Of a stretch of 64,000 nt of DNA, positions 52,056 to 61,448 are shown piece after piece. Source of the DNA: Paenibacillus_E sp052115445 (GTDB lineage Bacteria; Bacillota; Bacilli; Paenibacillales; NBRC-103111). Location: contig NZ_JBFRGR010000003.1 in assembly GCF_052115445.1 (NCBI RefSeq), forward strand, positions 62,001 through 126,000. The letters are read 5' to 3'. The stretch's first letter is position 1, and each line of letters opens with the position of its first letter. The notes under the pieces were generated by a model, which worked only from the letters and a program-made list of their open reading frames with translations, was not told the DNA's origin and ran no database searches. A program made the position numbers and the translations under genes.

Positions 52056-53015
52056 GTGCCGCAACCCTTGGAAGCACAAATGCAAAGAGCTCGATTAAGC
52101 TCATTTAAACGATCACAGCTAGTGCGAGATCTCTTAAGAGATCGATGGATGTATCTACTTTTGTTTCCCGGGATCTTATATTTTGTCGTATTCAAATATG
52201 TTCCGATGCTTGGTCTGGTCATGGCGTTTCAGGACTACAAGCCTTTTACCGGATTTATAAACAGTCCATGGGTTGGCTTTAAACATTTTGAACGATTTTT
52301 TATGGAGCCCCAATTCTGGTCACTATTTCGAAATACTTTGTTGTTAGCTATCTATAATTTAGTCTTCTTTTTTCCACTTCCGATCCTATTAGCTCTTATG
52401 ATTAATGAAGCGCGAAGAGAGATGTTCAAACGAATCGTCCAAACATTGCTCTATTTACCGCATTTCATTTCGTGGGTAGTTGCTGTAGGTATATTTTATG
52501 TGTTATTTACGACAGAGGGTGGCGTCGTTAATGAGTTGCTGGCACAATTCGGGATTGAGAAAATCCCTTTTATGCTAAGCGAAGAATGGTTTAGACCCAT
52601 GATTATTGCGCAATCGATTTGGAAAGAGGCAGGTTGGGGGACGATTATCTTCTTAGCTGCTTTGTCTNGGGTCGACTTGCAATTATATGAGGCTGCTCGG
52701 ATGGATGGGGCTGGTCGCTGGCGTCAACTCTGGCATATTACGATACCTGCGATCCGCAGTACGATTGTAATCCTGTTTATTCTACGTTTGGGAAGTTTCC
52801 TGGATACAGGCTTTGAACATATCTTCCTGATGTTGAACTCGATGAACCGTGAAGTGGGCGAAGTGTTCGATACCTATGTGTATATGAAGGGTTTGACACA
52901 GGCGCAATATAGTTACAGTGCTGCAGTTGGTTTGTTCAAATCGTTAGTGGGGCTGATACTTGTCCTCGGTGCGAACAAGCTAGCGAAGAAGTTTGGCGAA
53001 GAAGGCGTTTACTAG
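52056..53015 (+). CDS. Sugar ABC transporter permease, LplB type (cassette C)
   Basis: About 319 aa from GTG 52056, with CAGGAGGAAG upstream; the frame from 52011 is not needed. Helix 1 is WMYLLLFPGILYFVVFKYVP. The docking loop reads YEAARMDGAGRWRQLWHITI. MNREVGEVFDTYVY and the end GEEGVY are shared nearly exactly with cassette A, so A and C are close paralogues. An uncalled base at 52668 alters one residue before the docking loop. It begins an operon of six genes that runs to 59106. Confidence 0.9.
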   Translation: MPQPLEAQMQRARLSSFKRSQLVRDLLRDRWMYLLLFPGILYFVVFKYVPMLGLVMAFQDYKPFTGFINSPWVGFKHFERFFMEPQFWSLFRNTLLLAIYNLVFFFPLPILLALMINEARREMFKRIVQTLLYLPHFISWVVAVGIFYVLFTTEGGVVNELLAQFGIEKIPFMLSEEWFRPMIIAQSIWKEAGWGTIIFLAALSXVDLQLYEAARMDGAGRWRQLWHITIPAIRSTIVILFILRLGSFLDTGFEHIFLMLNSMNREVGEVFDTYVYMKGLTQAQYSYSAAVGLFKSLVGLILVLGANKLAKKFGEEGVY

Positions 53016-53028
53016 GAGGTGTAATCAA

Positions 53029-53910
53029 ATGCCAACGAATGACAATACATTAAGCAATAAAATATTTGATTGGGTTAACTATGCCTTACTAACTCTTGTT
53101 TCCTTGATTACGATTATACCGTTTGTCTATATTGTTTCGGTATCCTTTGCAGCCCCTTCAGAGGTTGTCAAAGGCGGATTGCTCTTGATACCTACCAAAT
53201 TTACGTTTAGCGCGTATAAATACATTTTTTCAACAGACACCATGATTAGAAGTATCGGAGTATCGATATATGTAACCGTTTTAGGAACATTGATCAATCT
53301 CATACTCACCTCGTTTACAGCGTATCCATTGGCTCGGGCCACGTTGCGTGGGCGTAAAACCTTTATGCTATTAATCCTCATTACGATGCTTTTCAGTGGC
53401 GGTATGATTCCGACCTATTTCGTCGTCAAATCGGTTGGTCTAATTAATTCGTATTGGTCTCTTATGATTCCAACAGCCATTAGTGCATTTAACTTAATCG
53501 TTCTAAAAAACTTTTTTCAGCAAATTCCAGATGGATTGGAAGATGCTGCGAGAATTGACGGCTGCAACGATATCGGGACTTTATTCAGAATCGTGTTACC
53601 CTTGTCCATGCCAGCTATGGCGACTTTCGGACTGTTTTACGCTGTGGGACATTGGAATACGTTCTTCCATGCCGTCATTTATATCAACGATTCTGAGAAA
53701 TGGCCCGTACAGGTTGTGCTTAGGCAAATTGTGCTCATGTCTCAAGATAAAATTGGCGATTCGACCTCACAGTCCGATCCGACGGATTATTTGCCTCAAA
53801 CGATTCGGATGGCTTCGATTGTCGTCGCGACAATACCGATAGTTCTCGTCTATCCATTCTTACAGAAGCATTTCGCGAAAGGCGTTTTATTAGGTTCGGT
53901 AAAGGGATAA
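53029..53910 (+). CDS. Sugar ABC transporter permease, LplC/YtcP type (cassette C)
   Basis: 293 aa from ATG 53029, with AGGAGGTG 7-8 bases upstream. The longer frame from 52993 overlaps the first permease. Family segments YALLTLVSLITIIPFVYIVS, docking loop LEDAARIDGCNDIGTLFRIV and terminal LQKHFAKGVLLGSVKG are present. It is very similar to the cassette A partner. The binding-protein gene follows after 59 bases. Confidence 0.9.
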   Translation: MPTNDNTLSNKIFDWVNYALLTLVSLITIIPFVYIVSVSFAAPSEVVKGGLLLIPTKFTFSAYKYIFSTDTMIRSIGVSIYVTVLGTLINLILTSFTAYPLARATLRGRKTFMLLILITMLFSGGMIPTYFVVKSVGLINSYWSLMIPTAISAFNLIVLKNFFQQIPDGLEDAARIDGCNDIGTLFRIVLPLSMPAMATFGLFYAVGHWNTFFHAVIYINDSEKWPVQVVLRQIVLMSQDKIGDSTSQSDPTDYLPQTIRMASIVVATIPIVLVYPFLQKHFAKGVLLGSVKG

Positions 53911-53969
53911 CCTATAAGGGTTCATCTTTGCATATGTACCATATTATTCATAATCATGGAGGGGTAAGA

Positions 53970-55487
53970 ATGATGAAAAAAAGGTATATGGCTTTACTTT
54001 GCTCCATCGCGTTGACAACAGGTACACTTGCAGGTTGTGGAAACAGCACAGATCCGAAGAAAGAAGAAAAAACGGTGGATAACACACCACTAGAGGTAAC
54101 CATTGCTACGCCGCAGGTAGGGGAAGCGCCTAAAAAGGGCAGCGATATTGAGCTTGCGATAGAGAAATATACGAATGCCAAAATTGATATTCAATGGATT
54201 CCAGATGCTGCTTTTGAAGACAAGAAGAACATCATGATTGCTTCTAGCGAAATGCCGAAAGCTTTTAAAGTGAAAGCTAACGCTTCGACCCTAAATGCCA
54301 TTCAGTCCGGCTTGTTCTGGGAAATTGGCCCGTTATTAAGAGATTACAAAAATTTATCGGAGCTTAGTCCGATGTATTACGACAACATTAAAGTGGATGG
54401 CAAGCTGTACGGGCTGCCGTTATACCGAGACATTGGACGTGCAGGCATCATTTATCGTAAAGACTGGTTTAGTGGGCTCGGCTTAAAGCCTCCGGTTACA
54501 CTAGACGATTGGTACAACATGGCGAAAACAGTGGCAGAAAAAGATCCTGATAAGAATGGTCAAGCAGATACTTACGGCTTCTTCTTGGATAAAAACTATA
54601 ACGATCCAGTGCTTAGCAGCAGCTTTTTAACTCGTCTATCGGTTCCGAATGGCGCACCTAATAAATGGGGGGTTGAAAATGGTAAAGTCGTAGCTGAATT
54701 TATGACGAAGCCATACATGGACTCCTTGAAGTTATTGAAACGTTTGTATACTGAGAAATTAATTAATCAGGATTTCTCCATTGTGCAAACAGCGGATTCC
54801 GATAATAAATGGAACGCGGGTAAAGTCGGCATCCGTGTTAACACGGTAGCGACAGCTGCTGCACTTTCTTTTGATAATGTTTCGAAATCAACGCCAAGCG
54901 CGGTTGTGGATGTCGTTCCCTTTGAAGGTCCATCTGGACTTAAAGTTCCGGCTGAGTCTGGAAACAACGGTTTCTTCCTATTCCCTAAATCAAGCGTGAA
55001 GACGGAAGCGGAACTGAAGCGCCTATTAGGCTTCTTCGATAAGCTGCTAGATGCTGAAATGTCAACGCTGCTGACAAGAGGGGTTGAAGGCAAACACTTT
55101 ACCAAAACAGAGGATGGCAAGGGTCAAATTAAAGATTTGACACTGTTCAACCTTGAGGTTAAACCGTACCGTGATAGCTTGCCGTCATTTGAAACAGCAG
55201 GAAAAGGACTACCGTTGAAGCAAAACGAGCTGCAGGCAAAAGGTTCGAAGATCGCTCAGGATAATCTGAAAAGCGTCGTTCCGAATGTGGCCCAGACATT
55301 TAATTCGAAGACCTACGCTGAAAAAGGCGTTGAGCTCGATAACATGATTCGTGATGCCCAAACCAAATACATTATGGGTAAAATCGACGATGCTGGCTGG
55401 CAGGCCGAGCTCGATAAATGGATGAAAGCAGGCGGCGAGAAGGTCATTGCTGAGTACACGGCAGAATACGCGAAGCAGAAGAAATAG
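53970..55487 (+). CDS. Sugar ABC transporter solute-binding lipoprotein, LplA type (cassette C)
   Basis: 505 aa from ATG 53970; the adjacent ATG 53973 is equally possible. GGAGGGG lies upstream. The signal peptide ends in the lipobox LAGC (Cys near residue 24). The domain patterns YRKDWFSGLGL and DPDKNGQADTYGF and the end VIAEYTAEYAKQKK match the cassette A paralogue. Downstream genes for uronic acid breakdown suggest that the ligand is an oligosaccharide containing unsaturated uronic acid (inference). Confidence 0.9.
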   Translation: MMKKRYMALLCSIALTTGTLAGCGNSTDPKKEEKTVDNTPLEVTIATPQVGEAPKKGSDIELAIEKYTNAKIDIQWIPDAAFEDKKNIMIASSEMPKAFKVKANASTLNAIQSGLFWEIGPLLRDYKNLSELSPMYYDNIKVDGKLYGLPLYRDIGRAGIIYRKDWFSGLGLKPPVTLDDWYNMAKTVAEKDPDKNGQADTYGFFLDKNYNDPVLSSSFLTRLSVPNGAPNKWGVENGKVVAEFMTKPYMDSLKLLKRLYTEKLINQDFSIVQTADSDNKWNAGKVGIRVNTVATAAALSFDNVSKSTPSAVVDVVPFEGPSGLKVPAESGNNGFFLFPKSSVKTEAELKRLLGFFDKLLDAEMSTLLTRGVEGKHFTKTEDGKGQIKDLTLFNLEVKPYRDSLPSFETAGKGLPLKQNELQAKGSKIAQDNLKSVVPNVAQTFNSKTYAEKGVELDNMIRDAQTKYIMGKIDDAGWQAELDKWMKAGGEKVIAEYTAEYAKQKK

Positions 55488-55528
55488 AGTGATCCATAAA
55501 TATAGAGTCTGAGAGACGGAGTGAGTAC

Positions 55529-56995
55529 ATGCTTACAAATGTAGATGCTATCGAAAAAACCGCTTATATCAATGGCTGCTGGGTAGAACTCGGCAGCCGC
55601 CCTGCTAAGGACCATTACAGTCCCCTAAATACGGAGTTGTTAGTAGGACGAAGCCTCCAATTGAGCAAGGAAGACGTTGACTTAGCCGTTGCGAGTGCTA
55701 AGCAAGCGCTTCCACAATGGTCTAGCTTGTCAGGTACACAAAGAGCTGCTTATTTGTTTAAGGCCGCACAGAAGATTGAGGATCATCTCGAGGAATTGGC
55801 ACAACTTCTTACAGCTGAGATGGGAAAACCGATCGGCGAGGCAAGAGGTGAAGTCAATCGCGCTGTCGTACTGTTCCGGTATTACGCAGGTGAGGGACTA
55901 CGCAGCATTGGTGAGGTATTGCCTTCCACAGACGGAGTATCCCACTTATACACGACGAGGGTACCGCTTGGCGTCGTAGGTCTGATCACACCTTGGAATT
56001 TTCCTGTCGCCATTCCTGTATGGAAGATGGCTCCAGCTTTAATATTCGGTAATACCGTTGTATGGAAGCCTGCAGAGCATTCTACCATTACAGCAGCCAA
56101 GCTCATGCAGCTCTTGGAAGAGAGCGGCTTCCCGCAAGGCGTAATCCAGTTAGTCAGCGGCTCTGGCTCTGTTGTCGGACAACGTATTCTAGATCATCCT
56201 GATGTGACGGGAATCTCATTCACGGGCTCAGATGCTGTCGGCAAGCAAGTTTCGCAAGCCGCATCGTCCCGTCATGCGAAATATCAATTGGAGATGGGCG
56301 GGAAGAACGCGACCATTGTGCTTGCGGACGCCGATCTGGAGAAAGCGGCTGATGTCATCATTAGCGCTGCCATGCGATCTGCAGGTCAGAAGTGTACGGC
56401 GACTAGCCGTGTTATCGTCGAGAAATCCGTGAAGGAACAATTGACCTCCTTATTGATCGAGCGAGCGAACCGGATTAAGCTGTCTAATCCGCAGGAAAAT
56501 GACTGCTATCTTGGACCTGTTGTGTCCAAACGCCAATACGAGTCGATTCTGGCATTTATCCAAATTGGTATTGAAGAAGGAGCTCAAGTACTTGCTGGAG
56601 GGAAAGCGAAGACGGATGGCGAGTTTGCCAAAGGGTACTATATTGAGCCTACGATTCTAGATCATGTTGACCCGCAATCGACGCTCGCACAAGAGGAGAT
56701 TTTCGGACCTGTCTTAGTGATTAACGAGGTTGATCATCTTGATCATGCGATCGATCTGGCTAATAGCGTTCGTTACGGATTAGCAGCTGCTATTTTTACA
56801 CAAAATCAAAAGCATGTTCATCACTTTGTGAATCGTATTGAGGCAGGCCTGATTAAGGTGAACGGTGAAACCGCTGGTGTGGAACCTCAGGCCCCTTTCG
56901 GCGGGATGAAGCTATCCAGCTCCTATTCTCGTGAACAAGGACGTGCAGCAATTGAGTTTTTCACACAGGTCAAAACCGTCGTGATTACACCATAG
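55529..56995 (+). CDS. NAD(P)-dependent aldehyde dehydrogenase (semialdehyde type)
   Basis: 488 aa, the normal ALDH length. Catalytic Cys289 (SAGQKCTATSR) and general base Glu255 (LEMGGKNATI) are in place, along with the cofactor-site TPWNFPVAIPVWK and GSDAVGKQV. Overall resemblance is to succinate/2-oxoglutarate semialdehyde dehydrogenases (YcbD type). In a pathway with a DapA-family enzyme and an enolase-superfamily dehydratase, oxidation of 2-oxoglutarate semialdehyde to 2-oxoglutarate is the most likely reaction. The ribosome site is GACGGAGTGAG. The next gene is 33 bases downstream, with one uncalled base at 57000 in the gap. Confidence 0.88.
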   Translation: MLTNVDAIEKTAYINGCWVELGSRPAKDHYSPLNTELLVGRSLQLSKEDVDLAVASAKQALPQWSSLSGTQRAAYLFKAAQKIEDHLEELAQLLTAEMGKPIGEARGEVNRAVVLFRYYAGEGLRSIGEVLPSTDGVSHLYTTRVPLGVVGLITPWNFPVAIPVWKMAPALIFGNTVVWKPAEHSTITAAKLMQLLEESGFPQGVIQLVSGSGSVVGQRILDHPDVTGISFTGSDAVGKQVSQAASSRHAKYQLEMGGKNATIVLADADLEKAADVIISAAMRSAGQKCTATSRVIVEKSVKEQLTSLLIERANRIKLSNPQENDCYLGPVVSKRQYESILAFIQIGIEEGAQVLAGGKAKTDGEFAKGYYIEPTILDHVDPQSTLAQEEIFGPVLVINEVDHLDHAIDLANSVRYGLAAAIFTQNQKHVHHFVNRIEAGLIKVNGETAGVEPQAPFGGMKLSSSYSREQGRAAIEFFTQVKTVVITP

Positions 56996-57028
56996 TCGTN
57001 GGAACGATACGAAAGGAAGAGAACTCAG

Positions 57029-57940
57029 ATGGATTATGCTGCATTCAGTAAAAGGCTGGAAACGATTTCAGCTATTAATATTACACCTTTTGATGAAGAG
57101 ACACGCCAGATTGATTGGGGAGGATTGGAAGCGAATATCGAGTTCTTGCTGGCGAATGGTACCGAAGTGATTGTGCCCTGCGGAAACACGGGCGAATTCT
57201 ATGCGTTAACGCTGGAAGAAGCCAAGGAAGTAACCAAACGGGTCGTTGAAATCGTAAATCATCGTGCTATTGTTATGGCTGGCATCGGATATTCCGTTGA
57301 AACGGCGGTAGAGCTTGGTAAGCATGCCCAGCAGGTGGGAGCGGATTGCGTGATGATCCATCAGCCTATTCATCCTTATATTACGACGCCTGGCACGGTG
57401 TCCTATTACCGTAATGTGATTAAAAGCTTGGATATTCCGTCCATCCTTTATTTGAAAGATGCTCATGTTTCGGACGATATCTTGTTAAGCTTAGCGCCGT
57501 TGGATAAATGCGTGGGCGTGAAGTATGCGATCAACGATCTTCCGCGTTTTACCGCAACGGTGCGCAAGATCAGCGCAGCGTACAACATTGCCTGGATCTG
57601 CGGCACTGCTGAGAAGTGGGCACCTTACTTCTACAATGCAGGCGCAAGGGGATTTACATCGGGCTTAATCAATGTCAATCCCGGTATTTCACAGGGGATG
57701 CTGCAAGCATTGCGCGATCAAGACTGGCCTACCGTATGGAAGCTGTGGGAAGATGTTCTGCCTTTCGAGAACCTGCGTGCCAAATATAATGCCGGTAACA
57801 ATGTGGTCGCTGTGAAGGAAGCGATGGAACAATTGGGACTTCGTGCAGGTGTTACGCGCGAACCTGTTGATCCTTTGAATGAAGCGGATAAGAAGGAAGT
57901 AACGAACTTACTAAGCGCATGGGGGCTGCTAACAACATGA
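57029..57940 (+). CDS. DapA-family lyase/dehydratase (sugar-acid pathway)
   Basis: 303 aa class-I aldolase barrel. ITPFDEETRQIDWGGLEANI and VPCGNTGEFYALTLEEA are the DapA-family start and its substrate loop. The Schiff-base lysine is Lys165 in VGVKYAI. It is not a close match to B. subtilis YcbC as I recall it, so the specific reaction is uncertain. A 5-dehydro-4-deoxyglucarate dehydratase or 2-keto-3-deoxy acid aldolase would fit between the enolase-like enzyme and the aldehyde dehydrogenase. AAAGGAAGAG precedes ATG 57029. The stop overlaps the next start (ATGA). Confidence 0.83.
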   Translation: MDYAAFSKRLETISAINITPFDEETRQIDWGGLEANIEFLLANGTEVIVPCGNTGEFYALTLEEAKEVTKRVVEIVNHRAIVMAGIGYSVETAVELGKHAQQVGADCVMIHQPIHPYITTPGTVSYYRNVIKSLDIPSILYLKDAHVSDDILLSLAPLDKCVGVKYAINDLPRFTATVRKISAAYNIAWICGTAEKWAPYFYNAGARGFTSGLINVNPGISQGMLQALRDQDWPTVWKLWEDVLPFENLRAKYNAGNNVVAVKEAMEQLGLRAGVTREPVDPLNEADKKEVTNLLSAWGLLTT

Positions 57941-59106
57941 AAATTTCAGATCTTAGACTTACGGTTATCGCAATGCCGCGTAATACAGGGTTTGTCTGCA
58001 AGCATGTCATCGTGGAGATTGATGCGGATAACGGATTAACAGGTATTGGTGAAATGTCGGACTTTTCTCATCTTCCTCATTATTCATTAGATATTCAGGA
58101 CATGGCCGTGGTGCTCAAGTCCATCCTATTAGGCCAGAGTCCATTTGATATTTCACTGCTCAATAGGGAACTGCTCAGCAATTTTCCAGAAACGATGTTT
58201 TATTATGAAAAGGGTAACTTTATCCGTAACGGGATTGATGCGGCCTTACACGATCTTTGCGCGAAATCGCTTGGTATTTCCGTAGCTGAATTTATTGGCG
58301 GCAGAATCAAGGAGAAAATTAAAGTCTGCTATCCGATCTTCAGACATCGCTTTATGGAAGAAGTTGAAGAAAATCTGGCGATTGTCCGCGAGAGACTGAG
58401 TAAAGGCTTTGATACTTTCCGACTTTATGTTGGCAAAAACCTGGATGCTGATGAAGCATTTCTGGATGGCGTGAAAAAGGAATTTGGATCGAAAGTGACG
58501 ATTAAATCGCTGGATTTCAGCCATTTGCTGGACTGGAAATCGGCGTTGAAGGCCACGAAGCGATTGTCGCAATATGATTTCCAGATGGTGGAGAGCCCAG
58601 CCGTTCAGAATGATTTCGAGGGGCTTCATCATTACCGAATGAACACGGAATACCCAGTAAGTGAGCATGTATGGAGCTTCCGTCAGCAGTCCGAAATGAT
58701 AAAGCACGATTCGGTCGATATTTTTAATATTTCACCTATTTTTATCGGTGGAATTACCGCTGCTAGGAAAGCGGCTGCTGCTGCGGAAGTCGCTGGCAAA
58801 TCCTGCTTGATCGGCACGACGCAGGAGCTGTCTGTAGGTACAGCGGCTATGGCACATCTGGGAAGCTCGCTTGTGAATTTGAACTATACATCAGATCCGA
58901 CTGGACCTGAATTGTATATTGGCGATATTGTTAAAAGTCCAGTTCAATACGAGAACGGATATCTTCTTGTTCCGGGACGTGACTTGCCTGGTCTAGGCAT
59001 GGAGCTTGACTGGGATCAAATCAACAAATACCGCGTGGACGATCTAAGCTGGGGGAACGTATCCGTTCATCAGCTTCAGGACCGTACCTCGCAAACCAAG
59101 AAGTAA
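57937..59106 (+). CDS. Mandelate racemase/muconate lactonizing (enolase superfamily) protein, atypical active site
   Basis: 389 aa from ATG 57937, overlapping the previous stop by 4 bases. The fold patterns are clear: a capping domain (RNGIDAALHDLCAKSLGI), then barrel strands with apparent metal ligands Asp in IKSLDFSH, Glu in MVESPA and Glu in SEHVW. The strand that normally holds the KxK catalytic motif reads TFRLYVGK, so the second Lys is Tyr and the first is Arg. The later Lys position reads NISPIFIGGI. This suggests a chemistry other than standard Lys-based proton abstraction, perhaps a sugar-acid dehydratase using another base. Operon context supports sugar-acid catabolism. Confidence 0.8.
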   Translation: MKISDLRLTVIAMPRNTGFVCKHVIVEIDADNGLTGIGEMSDFSHLPHYSLDIQDMAVVLKSILLGQSPFDISLLNRELLSNFPETMFYYEKGNFIRNGIDAALHDLCAKSLGISVAEFIGGRIKEKIKVCYPIFRHRFMEEVEENLAIVRERLSKGFDTFRLYVGKNLDADEAFLDGVKKEFGSKVTIKSLDFSHLLDWKSALKATKRLSQYDFQMVESPAVQNDFEGLHHYRMNTEYPVSEHVWSFRQQSEMIKHDSVDIFNISPIFIGGITAARKAAAAAEVAGKSCLIGTTQELSVGTAAMAHLGSSLVNLNYTSDPTGPELYIGDIVKSPVQYENGYLLVPGRDLPGLGMELDWDQINKYRVDDLSWGNVSVHQLQDRTSQTKK

Positions 59107-59115
59107 GCATGCAAG

Positions 59116-59151
59116 CAGCCGTCCGCACAGTAACACCGGACGGCTGGTTTT
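59116..59151 (+). terminator. Terminator of the cassette C operon
   Basis: AGCCGTCC (59117-59124) pairs perfectly with GGACGGCT (59138-59145), followed by GGTTTT. It ends the six-gene run from 52056. Confidence 0.8.
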
Positions 59152-59159
59152 GATATAAT
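59152..59159 (+). promoter_or_regulatory. Possible extended -10 promoter of the second AraC-type sensor
   Basis: The first bases of TG-A-TATAAT lie at 59151-59152 and TATAAT at 59154-59159. It immediately follows the terminator stem, 43 bases before the start codon. The -35 is poor. Confidence 0.45.
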
Positions 59160-59201
59160 AAGGGTCATTGACACGAAAGTAAACAGAAGTGAGGAATGAC
59201 A

Positions 59202-61415
59202 TTGCCCACCTATTTATATCGCATGATCCTATTCGCTATGTTGCTGGTTGCCATTCCAGTCACGACAATCGGAATGATTTCCTATCATATTTCCTCTCAG
59301 GATATAGAGAAAAAGGTTAAAGAAAGCAATTCCCAAATTTTGCTGCAGAACCAGATGAGAATTGAGCAAATATTGAAAAATGTAGAAATGGGTGCCGTGC
59401 AATATTTAAATTCTCCGCTTGTAACAGACAACCTCTACAATGCGTTGACACAGGATGATTTCCAAACGATTACAAGCCTTGCCAAGGGTTTATATAACTT
59501 GCACTCTTTATCGGGCGTAGCTGACACGCACCTCATTAACCTGGAACAGGACTGGATGATCAGCAATTTAGGCTTCACCCATACGGCGGATTATTCCGAT
59601 AAAAAGCTTTTGCAAGATTACGCAAAAAATCCTAAAAATTTATTCTGGTTAGCAGACGAATACGGGATTCGGATGGTTGTAAAGCTCCCAATGATTGCTC
59701 CGTCGGCAGCTCCGAAGGCATTACTGATCATAGAAATGTCGAAGACGGAATTGGAAAAAGGGTTAGCGCAAACGAAGCAGTTGGGCGACATCTATGTACT
59801 GAACCGCGATCACATCCCATTCTTAAGTAACGCGGGAGCAGACTACATTTCTGATTCGATCCTGGAGCCTTTGGAAACAGTGACAGATACAAACGGTTAT
59901 TATGAAGGCAAAAAAACGGCTGTAAATTACAGAGTATCGTCCAATAGTTGGATCTATGCTTCCGTTGTTTCCATTGATCAAGTGACGATGGAATCCAAGA
60001 AGATTGCACTCGTTACAATAAATGTCTGCTTGATCGTCTTCCTTGTAATTGCATCTGCCGCATTCTATGTGAGCAGACGGATGTATTCTCCGATCCGACG
60101 TTTATTTCAGACGATGGAGCAGTACGGTGGCGAAACGACTGAGTCTCGCAGGAAAGATGAATTTGCTTATATCGAGGATAGATTTAATGCGTTATTCCGG
60201 ACACGGAAGCAGTTTCAACAGCAGCTTCAAGGTCAAACGGGACAGATGAAAGAGTTCTTCCTGTTGAAACTGTTCATGGGACAGGTGACGGAGAGCGAAT
60301 TTGCATTCAAGTGTGAAACCTACGGCTTTGCGGAAAAAGGGAAGCCCATGGGTGTGATTGCGCTGCAGATCGATTCCCTTCAGGATACGAGATACATGGA
60401 AAGCGATAAGGAATTGCTGTTATTTGCTATCCATAACATCGTCAGTGAGCTTCTGCCAGCTAATCGTTTGCTTGGGTCCTTATTGTTGGATCAGTCTCAG
60501 GTATCCCTGCTTACTGGGGATGTCGAAGATCTGCAGGAACTGCAATTGAGTTTTCACCAGGCGGCCGAGGAAATTAAAGATAAGGTTCACGAGCTTCTTC
60601 AGCTGAAAGTCAGCATCGGGATCAGCCGCGTATTTTCCCGATACACGGATGCCATGAATGCGCATGCAGAGGCTTTGGAAGCGCTGAAGCGAAGGATTCG
60701 TCTGGGGAGTGATATCATCATTCATTATGATGATATTGAAACGGTTCATGAGAATAGCAAGCATCTCGCAGCATCGCTGAATTATTTGGAAGATTATTTC
60801 GTAAACGCATTAAAAACGGGTGATTCCACATCTACGTTTGAACATTTTGATAAATACGTTGCGTTGATCATGGAAAGAGAGATCCGGTTTAACGATTTTC
60901 AATTCGTGAAGATTGAACTGATTACTGAGATTCATGGCTTAGTCCAGCAGCAAGGCGGTAAATTGGAAGGCTTAATTGATACGAAATCCGTGCTCCATTC
61001 TTTTATGAAGTTGAACACGGTACAAGATATTACGTCTTGGTTTAAGACGGAATTGCTGCCGCCAGCACTCGCCTTCTTCAAAGGACGGGCAGATTCGCAA
61101 TATATCAACCTCGCGCATCAAATGCTTACAATGATTCATGAAGGATTCGAGCAGGATATCACACTTGAATCGTGTGCTGCGCAGCTCAAATATCATCCTG
61201 TTTATGTCAGTCGTGTTTTTAAGAAAGAGATCGGTGTTACTTTTATTGATTATTTAACCAACTATCGGGTTAACATGGCGAAGAAATGGTTGAAAGAGAC
61301 GGATATGAAGATTTCGGAAATTGCGGAGAGGCTGAATTATGCCAATTCTACGGGTTTTATCCGGACTTTTCGAAAGCTGACAGGCATGACACCTGGCCAA
61401 TATCGGGACACCTAA
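59202..61415 (+). CDS. Membrane sensor / AraC-family transcriptional regulator (cassette C)
   Basis: About 737 aa. TTG 59202 is preferred because GTGAGGAA lies 6 bases upstream; ATG 59196 overlaps that site. A membrane helix (LYRMILFAMLLVAIPVTTIG) is followed by an extracellular region to about residue 265, a second helix near 275-295, and a cytoplasmic linker. The C-terminal AraC domain has LESCAAQLKYHPVYVSRVFK and ISEIAERLNYANSTGFIRTF. It is a paralogue of the regulator at 7354-9639 and is co-directional with the GH105 and transporter genes. It probably controls these and cassette C. Confidence 0.88.
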   Translation: MPTYLYRMILFAMLLVAIPVTTIGMISYHISSQDIEKKVKESNSQILLQNQMRIEQILKNVEMGAVQYLNSPLVTDNLYNALTQDDFQTITSLAKGLYNLHSLSGVADTHLINLEQDWMISNLGFTHTADYSDKKLLQDYAKNPKNLFWLADEYGIRMVVKLPMIAPSAAPKALLIIEMSKTELEKGLAQTKQLGDIYVLNRDHIPFLSNAGADYISDSILEPLETVTDTNGYYEGKKTAVNYRVSSNSWIYASVVSIDQVTMESKKIALVTINVCLIVFLVIASAAFYVSRRMYSPIRRLFQTMEQYGGETTESRRKDEFAYIEDRFNALFRTRKQFQQQLQGQTGQMKEFFLLKLFMGQVTESEFAFKCETYGFAEKGKPMGVIALQIDSLQDTRYMESDKELLLFAIHNIVSELLPANRLLGSLLLDQSQVSLLTGDVEDLQELQLSFHQAAEEIKDKVHELLQLKVSIGISRVFSRYTDAMNAHAEALEALKRRIRLGSDIIIHYDDIETVHENSKHLAASLNYLEDYFVNALKTGDSTSTFEHFDKYVALIMEREIRFNDFQFVKIELITEIHGLVQQQGGKLEGLIDTKSVLHSFMKLNTVQDITSWFKTELLPPALAFFKGRADSQYINLAHQMLTMIHEGFEQDITLESCAAQLKYHPVYVSRVFKKEIGVTFIDYLTNYRVNMAKKWLKETDMKISEIAERLNYANSTGFIRTFRKLTGMTPGQYRDT

Positions 61416-61448
61416 GTTAACCATGTTAACCATTCGGGAGAGGATCAT

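Noticed and set aside
2611..57000. Isolated N bases as signs of real mutations
   Set aside because: Twelve single uncalled bases are scattered in genes and spacers and keep reading frames open; they are sequencing ambiguity.
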